Shown here piece by piece: positions 48,045 to 60,296 of a stretch of 64,000 nt of DNA (positions within the stretch are counted from its first letter, which is position 1; the number at the start of each line of letters is the position of its first letter). Below the pieces are notes generated by a model, which saw only the letters and a list, made by a program, of their open reading frames with translations, did no database searches and had not been told where the DNA came from. The DNA is taken from positions 682,001 through 746,000 of the forward strand of contig NC_058163.1 of assembly GCF_020080835.1 (NCBI RefSeq). Direction: 5' to 3'. Made by a program: the position numbers and the translations under genes. This DNA comes from Cotesia glomerata. Taxonomy: Eukaryota > Arthropoda > Insecta > Hymenoptera > Braconidae.

Positions 48045-50300
48045 TAGTGAAGAAATTTACAAGAAATTTCTATAGAAAACGCAACGCCACCTGTTGATAA
48101 TATTTTTAACTATGCACTGGGTTGGAAGGTTGGCGCAACGAGCAGAGAGTGTGTGCTGACGCACGAGGGCAGCAAGGAGGTATTTATTGTTTAGAAATAA
48201 ATAAATTTAAGTAAGGTAAAAGACCCAATACCGGAACGACGAAGGGTACATGACTGGTTTTTATTACTTAAAAAATATTCAAATGGTTCATTAGTAATAA
48301 TAATTCATCCAATCATATAGAATAAACATGTAGTTATACGAAAATAATTAAATTTATCAATTTTGTCGAATTTAATATTAAAAAAAAAACATGTTTTTTG
48401 AAAAAGTCTAAAAGACCCAGTATTGGAACACCTTAAATGCCTAGTCCCAATACCGGAATATGGTTGACCCAATACCGGAACGATAAATAAAACTAATTTT
48501 TTTAATCTAAAGAGTCCGCTTTTCATGAGCTGAATTAATTAAGTAATTAATTAACAAATCATAATACTTTATGTGAATTTTTCTGAATTTATAAAACTAA
48601 TTTATAAAATGTTATCTTCGACTTAACTTTCGGCATCCTACTACTACCTATAAAAAACTAACCAGTTAATTCAGAACTCAAATGACATGTATGGATAGTG
48701 AAACTAACAATAATTATTTAATATTAAAAAATCAAATAAATTTTTACTAAAAATCAAAAAAAAAAAAAATAAACGATGCGAGGTTATACTTGACGACACT
48801 TATGTAAAAAAGAAAATTTCAAAACAGAAATTTGCTTTTGTTCTTCAAGTTAAAATTTACGAATATTTGAAGCAATTTTTATAATAAAATTACTTTCTGT
48901 ATTAAATGTTATTTCACAATAACTTTTGTTGTTGTGCTTGATGTAAACAATCAACACAGTATATATCGTAAATGTCAATAAATAATATCATTATGGCTGA
49001 CTGTTCCGATACTGGGTATTAGCGCATTTCGGGTGTACCAAGAGACAAACAGTAAATTTTAAATAACAATAGGGTCTTTTTTGTATTATTAATTAATTGG
49101 ATCGAATTCTTAGTATTTGTATTAATACATAAAAAAAAAATTTTAGTGAAAAGTATTTCCGTTAGGTTTCTATGAGCTTAAGATCATCGAGTGATTTCTT
49201 AGCAAAACCATTAAGAGACCTTGATAAGTCAGAAATCTAAGACTATTGACATCATTAACATTTTTTTTCAATATTTCCAATATAATTTAAAGTTTAATTC
49301 ATATTTCATTATGTAAAAAAAAGATTGAGGTTTCTAATAAAGAAAAGTTTGTTTACAGTCGACGCTCTCTGTATTGGACCTCTCTGTATTTCACCGCTCT
49401 CTGTATTTGACCACATTCTTTCTCTGTATTTGACGATTTTACACAGCTCTTATGGACAAGGACGAGTCAAATACAGAGAATGTTCCTGTACGGGCGAGTC
49501 AAATACAAAGAGCGTTGACTGTAATTTGATTGAGTACGAGATAAAATATAAAATAATAATTGTCAAATCGTTCCGGTATTGGGTCTTTTACCTTAGCAAA
49601 ATGTTCTGAAGAATTTCTTTAAATTGGTTAAAATTTCTCGAAAATCTTTCGATTGATTTTTAAGGAAAAAATTATAAATTTATATCAAAAAAGGATTGAG
49701 AAATTTTTAAATGGCTGTAACTTTTTTTGCGCTCGATTTTGATTTGCTTGCCGGCATTCGACGCTATTTTTTAAGTACTAAAATAGTTTATAAGCTGTTG
49801 AGTCGATGGATCGAACAATTTAAAAGTTATCTCAAAAAAGGAGTAGAAATTAAAAATTGGCTAGAATTTTTGAACTTGTCGTTGGATTTAGACTTGCTTG
49901 GCGGTAGACTTAGTTTTTTAAGTCCAACAAAAGTGTCTCTGTCTGGACATTGATTAGTCAAATATTTATAAAGTTATTTAGAACAAAAGTTAAAAAACAA
50001 TTGTATATTTTGTTGGTGATTTATTTGTTTTTGATATCTTTTTCTCGGGCAAAGTACCATTGACTTTAAAATCTAATCAGATTGAAGTCTCAATTAACAC
50101 TTTCGAAGGCCGTGGAGCTCATCTCGAGAAGGTTCGATTCCTCCTGAAGATATCCTACGACAAATTTTATTTACATGTTTATACACGGCCGGACGTCCAG
50201 CCGGGAATAGTCGAATCGGCTTCCTAGTCGTTCAAAACCTGGAGATCTGATTAAAATTCATTCTATAAATCGGATCTCAATAACCTCCTACTTTTCAAAA
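48045..50300. repeat. Left arm of the ~0.9 kb inverted repeat (copy B)
   Basis: Counterpart of 15,164-17,505, interrupted by the TA-flanked element at 48,214-49,593. The arm is free of most insertions seen in copy A, so the match to the right arm (51,415-52,308) is much better here. Confidence 0.8.
48214..49593. mobile_element. TA-flanked element with AGGTAAAAGACCC ends (copy B)
   Basis: Counterpart of 15,335-16,753. TA is at 48,212-48,213 and 49,594-49,595. The uninterrupted site at ~52,128-52,158 in the opposite arm has a single TA. Confidence 0.85.
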
Positions 50301-51414
50301 TCATTCTTTTTCAAAGCATGAAGTTAAAAAACAATTCCCAGACATGACAATCGTTGAACTCGGCCTTTTGATAAATTCACACCAGAAAGTGTTTATCAGC
50401 CGAATAATGGCTTTTCAATATAATTTTGTATTCAGATATCAAACTTTGATATGTTTGACATATATTTGCATTGTACTCGCCCGCCAGGGCGAGTAAAACT
50501 TTATTTTTCTCTCTCCACTCTCTATAAAAAATAGAAAAATAATTAATCGAATAAATCAGGATGTATTTTTGGAGAAAAAAAAAGGCAGTAAATTGATTAT
50601 ATTTCTTCATTGCCCAGCAAATAAATCATAAAACTGAATCACAATGTACGTAGGTGTTGAGAGCAAATAATCCATGAATTTTTTCAATTTGTATAAACAT
50701 ATATATATTTTATTTCGACGAATTATAGCTTTTGTTAATTAAATTGCTAGTAATTATTTATTCTCTGTAGATACTTTCAGCAGATGATTTATTTAGATTT
50801 AATTACGAGTTTCATTACCCAATTACTGGACACATTAAACTTGAATTAATTATTTATGAGTTGAACCGACTTTTGAATAATTAATTTAATCTAATTTATT
50901 GTTAAGAAAAAAAGTTGTGCAATGGATGTTTGAAATAAATCGTGAAAAATGATTAAGTTCCCATTTAAAAGCTCTCTTATGCATGTGACTAATCAATAAC
51001 TTTTGTGAGTTAAAAAAAAACTAGCTTGGTATAGATTTGTATAATTTGTTTTATCCTACTCATTTCCTTTCCTATTAAGGATATTTAGCTATTTTATAAT
51101 CTAAATACTCAACTCCGTGGCACACTTTTTTTTTTCTCCAATAAATATCGATTGGTGACGTACTTGGGCATGGATTAAATGAATTATTGCCGGATGTCGT
51201 TAACTGATTGATGGCCACGGCCATTCTTACTTTTTTCTTCTTCCTCTATTTCAATTTTTAATCCATTGATCATTATCATTACTCGCGGGTTATAAAATGG
51301 ATTTGTTCTGTCTAGACAATACAGATTTAAAGATTTCATTAAAAAACTTTGAACTTTTATTGAGTTTTCACTTTTAAACTCAATCTTTAAAGCGGTTGAG
51401 CTTCAGGCGATCTC
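50301..51414. other. Spacer between inverted arms (copy B)
   Basis: AT-rich, counterpart of 17,506-18,659. No gene recognised. Confidence 0.4.
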
Positions 51415-52308
51415 TAAAATGAATCATTTTAAAAAGTAAGAAGTTATTAAGGTCCGATTTAGAGAATGAGTTATTAATCAGATCTCCAGGTTTTGAGCTC
51501 CTAGGAAGCCGATCCGACTATTCCCGGCTGGACGTCCGACTGTGTGTAAACATGTAAATAAAATTTGTCGTAGGATATCTTCAGGAGGAATCGAATCTTC
51601 TCGAGATGAGCTCCACGGCCTTCGAAAGTGTTAATTGAGACTTCGATCTGATTAGATTTTAAAGTCAATGGTACTTTGCCCGAGAAAAAGATATCAAAAA
51701 CAAATAAATCACCAACAAAATATACAATTGTTTTTTAACTGTTGTTCTAAATAACTTTATAAATATTTGACTAATCAATGTCCAGACAGAGACACTTTTG
51801 TTGGACTTAAAAAACTAAGTCTACCGCCAAGCAAGTCTAAATCCAACGACAAGTTCAAAAATTCTAGCCAATTTTTAATTTCTACTCCCTTTTTTGAGAT
51901 AACTTTTAAATTGTTCGATCCATCGACTCAACAGCTTATAAACTATTTTAGTACTTAAAAAATATCGTCGAATGCCGGCAAGCAAATCAAAACCGAGCGC
52001 AAAAAAAGTTACAGCCATTTAAAAATTTCTCAATCCTTTTTTTGATATAAATTTATAATTTTTTCCTCAAAAGTCAATCGAAAGATTTTCGAGAAATTTT
52101 AACCAATTTAAAGAAATTCTTCAAAACATTTTGCTACTTAAATTTATTTATTTCTAAACAGTAAATAACTCCTTGCTGCCCTCGTGCGTCAGCACACACT
52201 CTTTGCTCGTTGCGCCAACCTTCCCACCAAGTGCATAGTTAAAAATATCATCAATGGGTAGCGTTGCTTTTTCTATAAAAATTTCTTTGAAATTTCTTCA
52301 CTAAAAAT
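51415..52308. repeat. Right arm of the inverted repeat (copy B)
   Basis: Inverted counterpart of 48,045-50,300. The two arms carry GGCATTCGACG and GGATCTGATTAGATTTTAAAG type blocks in opposite orientations. Confidence 0.8.
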
Positions 52309-52801
52309 CCACACTAATAGAAGGATTTATTAACTATCAATAATTTAATTTCTTAAATTTTAATAAATATTTTTTAACATTCAATAAATATTTATTTGAA
52401 AGGAGAGTACATTTATTAATAGTTAATAAGTATTTATTAACAGTTAATAAATATTTTGTTGAGTGAATTTGTTTCGCTTGCAATGTCATATGATATCAAG
52501 ATTGCTTATAAATAAAAATCATCTTTATAAATTATTTGCATTAATTACATTACATTATAATAACGTTTATTGTAAAATACCAAATTCTATCATAGCTCAT
52601 AATTATCTTTTATATTTTCAAATATTAAAAAGGGTAGTTTATTTAGTGAATTTAATTATTTTCATGTATTCCAGCTATAGGGTTCTAAAAAGTGTCAAAA
52701 GAAAATAGCTATTTTTGCTTTTTATTTTAAATAAATATTTGTTAACAGTTAACAAATATTCATTAACCATTAATAAATATTTATTAACAGTTAATAAATT
52801 G

Positions 52802-53564
52802 TACACGGAAAAAAGTAAACTGTTATAAATAACAGTCGATTTATAATAAGTAATGATCAACTGCTAAAAATTACCATTTCAAACAGTAAAATCGTGATTT
52901 TACTATTCACTATATAATATTTACCATTTAAACGTTACAATTTACTCTTTATATGGAAGAAAATACTATTTCAAACAGTAATATTCGCTATGTAAATGTC
53001 TAAAATGTTTAAGTATAATAATTAAGAATTCAGACTTTGATATTTATCATTTCGTACCTAAAAAATGATCTTATGATATGTAAAAAGTATAAAATAAAGT
53101 TAGTAAATTTCTAATACGAGAAACGTTAATATTTGCAAAGTAAAATGGTAAATTCTAAACGCAACGCTAAAAATCAAACTGTAATTATTGACTTTCTTGG
53201 ACTGGTAAAATGTATATTTTAAAAGTATAATTTTTACTGTTTTAAATGTTAAATTCTCCCAGAATGAGACCCCCTTCTCTTTCATCTGAGTTCTCCTTCT
53301 CCTCATAATATCGACTATATATTGAAATGGCAATTTTTACTGTTTGAAACTGTAATTTTTTAAGATAAGAATCGTTATTTACTATAGTGACAGCTACTAA
53401 TCACTTATTTTGGATATTAAATTATAAATTGTGGCTTTTGTACTTTCTACATTAAATTCTGTAATATTTATATTTTTGCCACCCCGATGTCCGCTTTACT
53501 GTTTGAAACTATAAAAAATTATCCGGAATCCGAGTGAATATTACAGTTTACTTTTTTCCGTGTA
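52802..53564. mobile_element. TACACGGAAA-ended MITE (copy B)
   Basis: 763 bp, ends TACACGGAAAAAAGTAAACT and its inverse. This is the cleaner version of 20,098-20,888. Confidence 0.75.
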
Positions 53565-53569
53565 CTTAA

Positions 53570-53790
53570 TATAGTATATTACACATCTAGGGCAGTAAAA
53601 TAAGAAATGTCTCAGATCACATGTAATTGTTGTCCGAGGCGAGGCCGAGGTCAATAAACATGTGATCTGAGGCTTTCTTATTTACTGCCCGTGGTGTGTA
53701 TACTATTTTTCTTCTCGACGGAGGCGGAAAGCGGCATTTTCGTTTAGCGCAGCGGGAGGAAAATTGACGCTTTCCGCCCGGAGGTGAGAA
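53570..53790. repeat. GC-rich double-hairpin repeat, copy 1 (copy B)
   Basis: Stem 1 runs from GGGCAGTAAA (53,590-53,599) through CTCAGATCACATG to CATGTGATCTGAG and TTTACTGCCC (53,681-53,690). Stem 2 is GGCGGAAAGCG..ATTTTC facing GAAAAT..CGCTTTCCGCC (53,723-53,777), with loop GTTTAGCGCAGCGGGA. TAGTATATTACACA at the start also faces TGTGTATACTA between the stems. It is unlike anything else in the window in GC content. Confidence 0.75.
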
Positions 53791-54075
53791 AAATTACTTT
53801 ATTAACTGTTAATAAATATTTGTTAATTAACAAATATTTATTAACATTTAATAAATTGGCTAATAAATAATTTATTAACTTAATAAATTGGCTAATAAAT
53901 AATTTATTAACTTAATAAATATTTATTAAATCCTATGTCAAAAATCATTTAATAAGTTAATAAAGCTTATTAAATATAAACAAATTTTTCTATCAGTGTA
54001 TTTTAAAATTTCTAAATTATTTTTCAGATATAATTTTTGAATATTTCACTCAAAAATCAACTACACTAAGAAAAA

Positions 54076-54291
54076 ATAGTATATTACACACCTAGGGAAG
54101 TAAAGTAAGAAATGTCTCAGATCACATGTAATTGTCGGCCGAGGCGAAGCCGAGGTTGACAAACATGTGATCTGAGGCTTTCTTATTTACTTCCCGAGGA
54201 GTGTATACTATTTTTTTGTCCGACGAAGGCGGAAAGCGGCAACTTAGTTTAGCGCAGCGGGACGAAAGTTGCCACTTTCCGCCCGGAGGGC
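54076..54291. repeat. GC-rich double-hairpin repeat, copy 2 (copy B)
   Basis: Same architecture as copy 1. Stem 1 uses GGGAAGTAAA (54,095-54,104) facing TTTACTTCCC (54,186-54,195). Stem 2 uses GGCAACTT (54,238) facing AAGTTGCC (54,266). The loop GTTTAGCGCAGCGGGA is unchanged. Protein coding is not evident. Confidence 0.75.
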
Positions 54292-54777
54292 AAAAAAATT
54301 TTTATTTTTAAATATGGGCATTTTTGTAATAAAAAATGAATTTATGGGAAATTTTCAACAATCTTATTTCTTACCTGAAGAAATAAAAATTTTTCTACAT
54401 TTAAAAATAAAAACAATTTCAGATGCTTTAAAATTTTAATCCAAAATTGTTTTTCTTTCAAATCTCGATTTTTTTTCAACAATAAAATTACTGTGAGAAA
54501 AATTTTTATCTCTTCAGCTAAAAAATAAAAAACAATATTTTTTTTGTAAATATATTTATTGTAAAACTCCGGACGGATGTAAATTTATTGATAATATTAA
54601 AGATAAAATTGCCCGAGGTAATGAACTAATTAACCCAGAAGTTACATAAGTAACTAACATAACTAAATAAAATAGATTGCGTGTAAGCTGCAAGTAAAAT
54701 AAAAAAAATAAAGTTAAATGAAGTAGATCTAAGGTGATTGAAGAATAATAAAGATAGTTGACTTTTGATTTGTACCT
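54292..54777. other. AT-rich sequence (copy B)
   Basis: Counterpart of 21,646-22,139. Nothing recognised. Confidence 0.4.
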
Positions 54778-55084
54778 TAGGGCACCTGTGGAACCTGTGG
54801 CTCGAGTCAATGGATTCAAAAGTTTTAAAAGAGGGTTACCAGCTCACCGAGGAGCGAGGAAAAGCGTCGGAGGAAAGAGGAGATGGAACTACCCTCTATT
54901 GGTTGACTCGAGTGTGGTGGGTTACGAGTTCAACGAGGGGATGAATCGCAATCGCCAGTTGCCGGCACTAGGGCTTATATATAAAAGCTCTGAGCTTGCG
55001 GGCTGCATATCGGTTCCTGACTTAGTTCGTGTGTCATCGCTCCTTTCAAATTTCATTTCTTTGAGTTTTGATCAACAAGTAAGT
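54778..55084 (+). promoter_or_regulatory. Core promoter plus short 5' exon, or solo LTR
   Basis: A GC-richer island ends in TATATATAAAAG (54,976-54,987). About 90 bases later, CAACAA|GTAAGT (55,079-55,084) is a good splice donor. This is the layout of a TATA promoter with a short noncoding first exon. The block could equally be a solo LTR, starting TGTGGAACC (~54,787) and ending GATCAACA (~55,077). No coding exon is seen downstream within reach. A 118-residue ORF crosses it but matches nothing I know and continues through low-complexity AT sequence. Confidence 0.35.
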
Positions 55085-55486
55085 CTATTTATTATTATAA
55101 TAATTAATAATTAAAAGTTAATTTGATTTATTATTATTAATTTCATTTCATTTCATGTATGTGACTTTTATTATGTAAAACTATTGTACTGAAAAGCAAT
55201 TGTTCGCAAGTCCCTGGTGCAATGTCAAAGTTAGTCAAAGTTGTTTTGTAGTTATCGCACTAGTTTTTTAGTTATTATTGTTATTGTTATTGCTGTAACT
55301 TTTCTTCTTACTGACTTACTCCCAAGACTACTATTATTATTGTAGTTTCAATAGCTTTCAAAAGTTATCTATTGTATAAAAAAATGAATTCAATAGTGAA
55401 AAAAATTTTTATTTAATTTATTTAAATTTTAAAAATTAAATTTATTTCTAAAATTTCCCTTTAAAAATTTGAATAATTGGTTTTAA

Positions 55487-57412
55487 ACTGATAGAAAGAT
55501 TTGTTTATATTTAATAAGCTTTATTAAAAATAAATAATTTTTTAACAGGATTTTATAAATATTTATTAGACGATTTATTAAATGTTAATAAGTAATTTTC
55601 TAAGTACAATTTATTAACTGTTAATAAATATTTATTAATGGTTAATGAATATTTGTTAACTGTTAACAAATATTTATTTTAAATAAAGAGCAAAAATAAT
55701 TTTCTTTTGACACTTTTTATAACCCAAGCAAGAATTCATGATAATAATTAAATTCACTAAATAAATTAACCATTTTAATATTTAAAAATATAAAAGATAA
55801 TTATGAGCTGTGATAGAATTTGCTATTTTACAATAAACGTTATTATAATGTAATATAATTAATGCAAATAATTTATAAAGATGATTTTTATTTATAAGCA
55901 ATCTTGATATCGTATGACATTGCAAGCGAAACAAATTCACTCAACAAAATATTTATTAACTGTTAATAAATATTTGTTAACTATTAATAAATACTTATTA
56001 ACTATTAATAAATGTACTTTCCTCCTAAATAAATATTTATTAAATGTTAAAAAGTATTTATTAAAATTTAATAAATTAAATAATCTTCTTCAAATAAATT
56101 AAATTATTAATTTATATTATTAAGAGAATAAGAAAAATTTTGTGTCCAGGATAGTCATATGAGAAAATCGGTTTTTTTAGTCAAATTTAGTGTCATTACA
56201 AAGGTCTTGATTTGAATTTGTGCCTTTTCAAGGTTTCATACCATTTTCACCGATATTATAATAAATATTTAGGCTGTGTTCGAAAATGCTCTATCTCTAA
56301 ATACATTATTAAGAAATGACCTTGTATCTTGTGAAATATTAACATTTTTAAAGATATAAGCTCATCCTGATGTTACACTCATCGAGACCTTTCATTTGAG
56401 TACCCACATCAATTTTTCATATATTTTATATATGTATGTATATTATATTTATAAATATATGAAAAATATATCAAAAATGCATGTGGGTACTCAAACGAAA
56501 GCTCTTGATGAGTGTAACATCGGAATGAGCTTATATCTTTAAAAATATCAATAATTAAGAAATGACCTTGCATTTCGTCAACTATTGACATTTTTAAAGA
56601 TATAAGCTCATCCCGACATGACACTCATCGAAACCTTTCGTTTGAGTACCCACATCAATTTTTCATATATTTTATATATGTATATATATTATATTTATGT
56701 ACATATGAAAAATATATTAAAAATGCAAGTGGGTACTCTAATGAAAGCTCTTGATGAGTGTAACATCGTGATAAGCTAATATCTTTAAAAATATCAATAA
56801 TTAAGAAATGACCTTGCATTTCGTCAACTATTGACATTTTTAAAGATATAAGCTCATCCCGACATGACACTCATCGAAACCTTTCGTTTGAGTACCCACA
56901 TCAATTTTTCATATATTTTATATATGTATATATATTATATTTATAAATATATGAAAAATATATCAAAAATGCATGTGGGTACTCAAACGAAAGCTCTTGA
57001 TGAGTGTAACATCGGAATGAGCTTATATCTTTAAAAATATCAATAATTAAGAAATGACCTTGCATTTCGTCAACTATTGACATTTTTAAAGATATAAGCT
57101 CATCCCGTCATTACGCTCATCGAAACCTTTCATTTGAGTACCCACATCAATTTTTCATATATTTTATATATTTATATATATAATATATATGAATATATGA
57201 AAAATATATCAATAATGCATGTGGGTACTCAAATGAAAGCTCTTGATGAGTGTAACATCGGGATGAGCTTATATCCTTAAAAACTTAAATATTTAAGAAA
57301 ATACAGTACAATTTAACAAAATTAACAGTATCAATTTTTTATAGTTCACAAGTCACGGCAGTTACAGAGTGACTGGAAAGTTACTAGTAGTTAATAAATC
57401 TTTCTATCAGTG
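55487..57412. mobile_element. CACTGATAGAA-ended element carrying a palindromic array (1)
   Basis: Left end AACTGATAGAAAGATTTG, right end AATCTTTCTATCAGTG. Inside are the TTAATAAATATT-rich block (55,590-56,110, the inverse of 19,640-20,095) and then a palindromic array (56,320-57,340) with its own CACGGCAGTTACAGAGTGACT end. Confidence 0.55.
56320..57340. repeat. Palindromic array, four units
   Basis: Four ~245 bp units of the same palindromic repeat as in the SerRS introns. The first three are nearly identical to each other (ATAAGCTCATCC(C/T)GA..CGAAACCTTTCGTTTGAG). That indicates recent local amplification. Confidence 0.85.
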
Positions 57413-58674
57413 TAAAAAATTGTTTTTTTTAATAAATTAAAAAAATTTATTATATATTTAAAATTTTTCTTAAAAAAATGCTATTTTTAATTTAAAAAAT
57501 AATAAAAGTATAAATTTAATCCAAGGCTTTGAATTAAAATTAAAATTTTATCCAAGATTCTATAAAAGGAATAAAAATATAAACAAAAAATTTATTAATA
57601 AAATAAAAAATTTAATTATTAGAGTCTCTTATTTTCTAATAATTAATTTTTATAGAGCTTTTAAAAAGACTTCGATAGTAAAATTATTATTTCTCCTAAA
57701 GCACAAAATTTTTTTACCAAATAAAAGATTTAATGCGCGAGTTTTTTTTTATCATAAAAGCTGCCCGCGGCAAATTTATGAAATAAGTTAACATAAAGTT
57801 AATTTATCAAGTTTATTATCTGGTATCTGTAACTTTAGTTAATACACATGTGTATTATTATGTATTATGTATATATTATGAAGATATAAGTGATAGGAAA
57901 CAAGCTTTTGCTTTGTCAGTGTCTTAAAGCCCCAGCAGACTCAGCAACAATATGCATGTTGATTTTATCTATTAAATGTTTTGTTTATCGTTTAGTTGAC
58001 ACAAAAGCTGTTGAAGCTTTTGGATAAAAAGAAAAATAAAAAATAATTGTGTTAAAAAATTAAATTAAATTATTTTTAATAAGTTAAAAATTTTTAATTC
58101 AATTTATTTTATTGTAAAAAAATTTATTTTCTTCTTCTGAAAAATAAAAAAAAATTTTTTTTTATACTATAATAAATCTTTAGTAAATCTCGGAGAAAAA
58201 TTCAGCAGATTAGCGAAGCTTTTAAAAATTAAAGTAATTTATTAATTAATCAATATAAGGGATAAAAAAGATGCATTTTAAATGAGCGCTAAACAGGTCA
58301 AGTGTATCAGGTTGATTTTTTCTTTGTGTTTATTTAATGGCTCGCTCGGACGTAATTGAACGGGCAAGCACCTAAAAAGAAAATAAGAGAAAAGCTCTTT
58401 CAGTCTTTACTTTCAGGGCTTTATAGATGATCGCCGTACTTGAATAACGTGAGAAAATATCAACAATACGATGACTCCTATTCAATTTATACAAGATGTA
58501 CAGGTGTCGAGGGCCCTGAACTAATGAATCGAATCTATTCGCTCTTTTATCACCCTGATAATATTTCAGTGTCATAAATAAATTGAATTTCTCGTAATAT
58601 TTATTGTTTTTTTTTTGTTTTAACACGATTTTATTGTGGAATTTTTTTATGGACAGTAAAAGAAGTAATTTTTA
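57413..58674. other. AT-rich single-copy sequence
   Basis: No exon, repeat family or inverted ends recognised. The 84-residue ORF at 58,626-58,372 (minus) has no recognisable motif. Confidence 0.4.
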
Positions 58675-59354
58675 CACTGATAGAAAGATTTTTTTATATT
58701 TAATAGGCTTTATTGAATAATGACTTGTTAAATTGCACTGTATTTTCTTAAATATTGACATTTTTAAAGATATAAGCTCATCCCGATATTATACTCATCA
58801 AAAGCTTTCATTTGAGTACCCACTTGCATTTTTTATATATTCTTCATATATATGATATTTTTGAAATATATAAATATATGAAATACATGAAAAATTTATG
58901 TGAGTACTCAAATGAAAGGTCTCGATGAGTATAACATCGGGATGAGCTTATATCTCTAAAAATGTCATTAGTTCACAAATTACAATATTATTTCTTAATT
59001 ATTGACATTTTTTAAGATATAAACTCATTTCGATGTTAGACTCGTCAAGACATTTCATTTTAGTACCTACATGGCATTTTTTATATATTTTATATATATA
59101 TGATATTTGTGGAATATATAAATATATAAAATATATGAATAATTGGTGTAGGTACTCAAATAAAAGGTCTCGATGAGTGTAATGTCGGGGTGAGCTTATA
59201 TCTTTTAAAATGTCAATAGTTGACAAGATACAATGTCACTTTTTAATTATTGACATTTTTTAAGATATAAACTGATTTCGATGTTACACTCATCGAGACC
59301 TTTCATTTAAGTACCCACATTGCATTTTTTATATATTTTATATGTATGATATTT

Positions 59355-59430
59355 GGACTCTGTTATGCAATAGTGTGTTAAGTACATAGGATTTCCATAG
59401 CACTTAACACATTAATGCATAACAGTGTCC
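59355..59430. mobile_element. 76-bp palindromic MITE
   Basis: Starts GGACTCTGTTATGCAATAG and ends GCATAACAGTGTCC, nearly one complete palindrome. ATTT occurs at 59,351-59,354 and 59,431-59,434. Neighbouring array units read ATATTTGTGG uninterrupted, so a 4-bp target duplication is clear. Confidence 0.85.
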
Positions 59431-60156
59431 ATTTGTGGAATATATAAATATATAAAATATATGAAAAATTGATGTGGGTACTCAAATGAAAAGTCTCAAT
59501 GAGTGTAACATCGGGATGAGCTTATATCTTTAAAAATGTCAATAGTTGACGAAATGCAAGGTCATTTCTTAATTATTGATATTTTTAAAGATATAAGCTT
59601 ATCACGATGTTACACTCATCAAGAGCTTTCATTTGAGTACCCACATGCATTTTTGATATATTTTTCATATATTCATATATATAATATATATAAATATATA
59701 AAATATATGAAAAATTGGTGTGGGTACTCAAATGAAAGGTCTCGATGAGTGTAATGTCGGGGTGAGCTTATATCTTTTAAAATGTCAATAGTTGACAAGA
59801 TACAATGTCATTTTTTAATTATTGACATTTTTTAAGATATAAACTCATTTCGATGTTACACTCATCGAGACCTTTCATTTGAGTACCCACTTGCATTTTT
59901 GATATATTCTTCATATATATGATATTTTTGAAATATATAAATATATGAAAAATTGATGTGGGTACTCAAATGAAAGCTCTCGATGAGTATAACATCGGGA
60001 TGAGCTTATATCTCTAAAAATGTCATTAGTTCACAAATTACAATGTTATTTCTTAATTATTGACATTTTTTAACATGTAAACTCATTTCGATGTTACACT
60101 CGTCAAGATCTTTCATTTTAGTACCTACATGGCACTTTTTATATATTTTATATATA

Positions 60157-60296
60157 AGGTAAAAGCCCCAATAGATGATCATGTACTAGTATATGATCAC
60201 TCCATGTATTTGTATACCTATATTTATGAATATAGATATACAAATACATGGAGTGATCATATACTGGTACGTGATCATCTATTGGGGCTTTTACCT
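60157..60296. mobile_element. 140-bp palindromic MITE with AGGTAAAAGCCCC ends
   Basis: Starts AGGTAAAAGCCCCAATAGAT and ends with its inverse, flanked by TA on both sides (60,155-60,156 and 60,297-60,298). The inverted arms extend almost to the centre. The terminus matches the 1.4 kb TA-flanked element at 15,335-16,753 (AGGTAAAAGACCCAATA), so both probably use the same Tc1/mariner-type transposase. Confidence 0.85.

Larger units (their letters stand above)
52312..53999. mobile_element. CACTGATAGAA-ended composite element (copy B)
   Basis: Counterpart of 19,591-21,334. Left end CACTAATAGAAGGATTTATT, right end ..TTTTTCTATCAGTG. It contains the TACACGGAAA MITE and the first double-hairpin repeat. 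Confidence 0.65.
32799..55325. repeat. Direct segmental duplication, copy B
   Basis: This is the second copy of the 1-22,706 segment. Its first ~900 bases (32,799 to ~33,700) carry scattered extra bases relative to copy A, and the rest is cleaner than copy A after 16.4 kb. It continues without a gap into unique sequence after 55,325, so it is probably the better copy of the right half. Copy A is the better copy of the left end. Confidence 0.9.
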
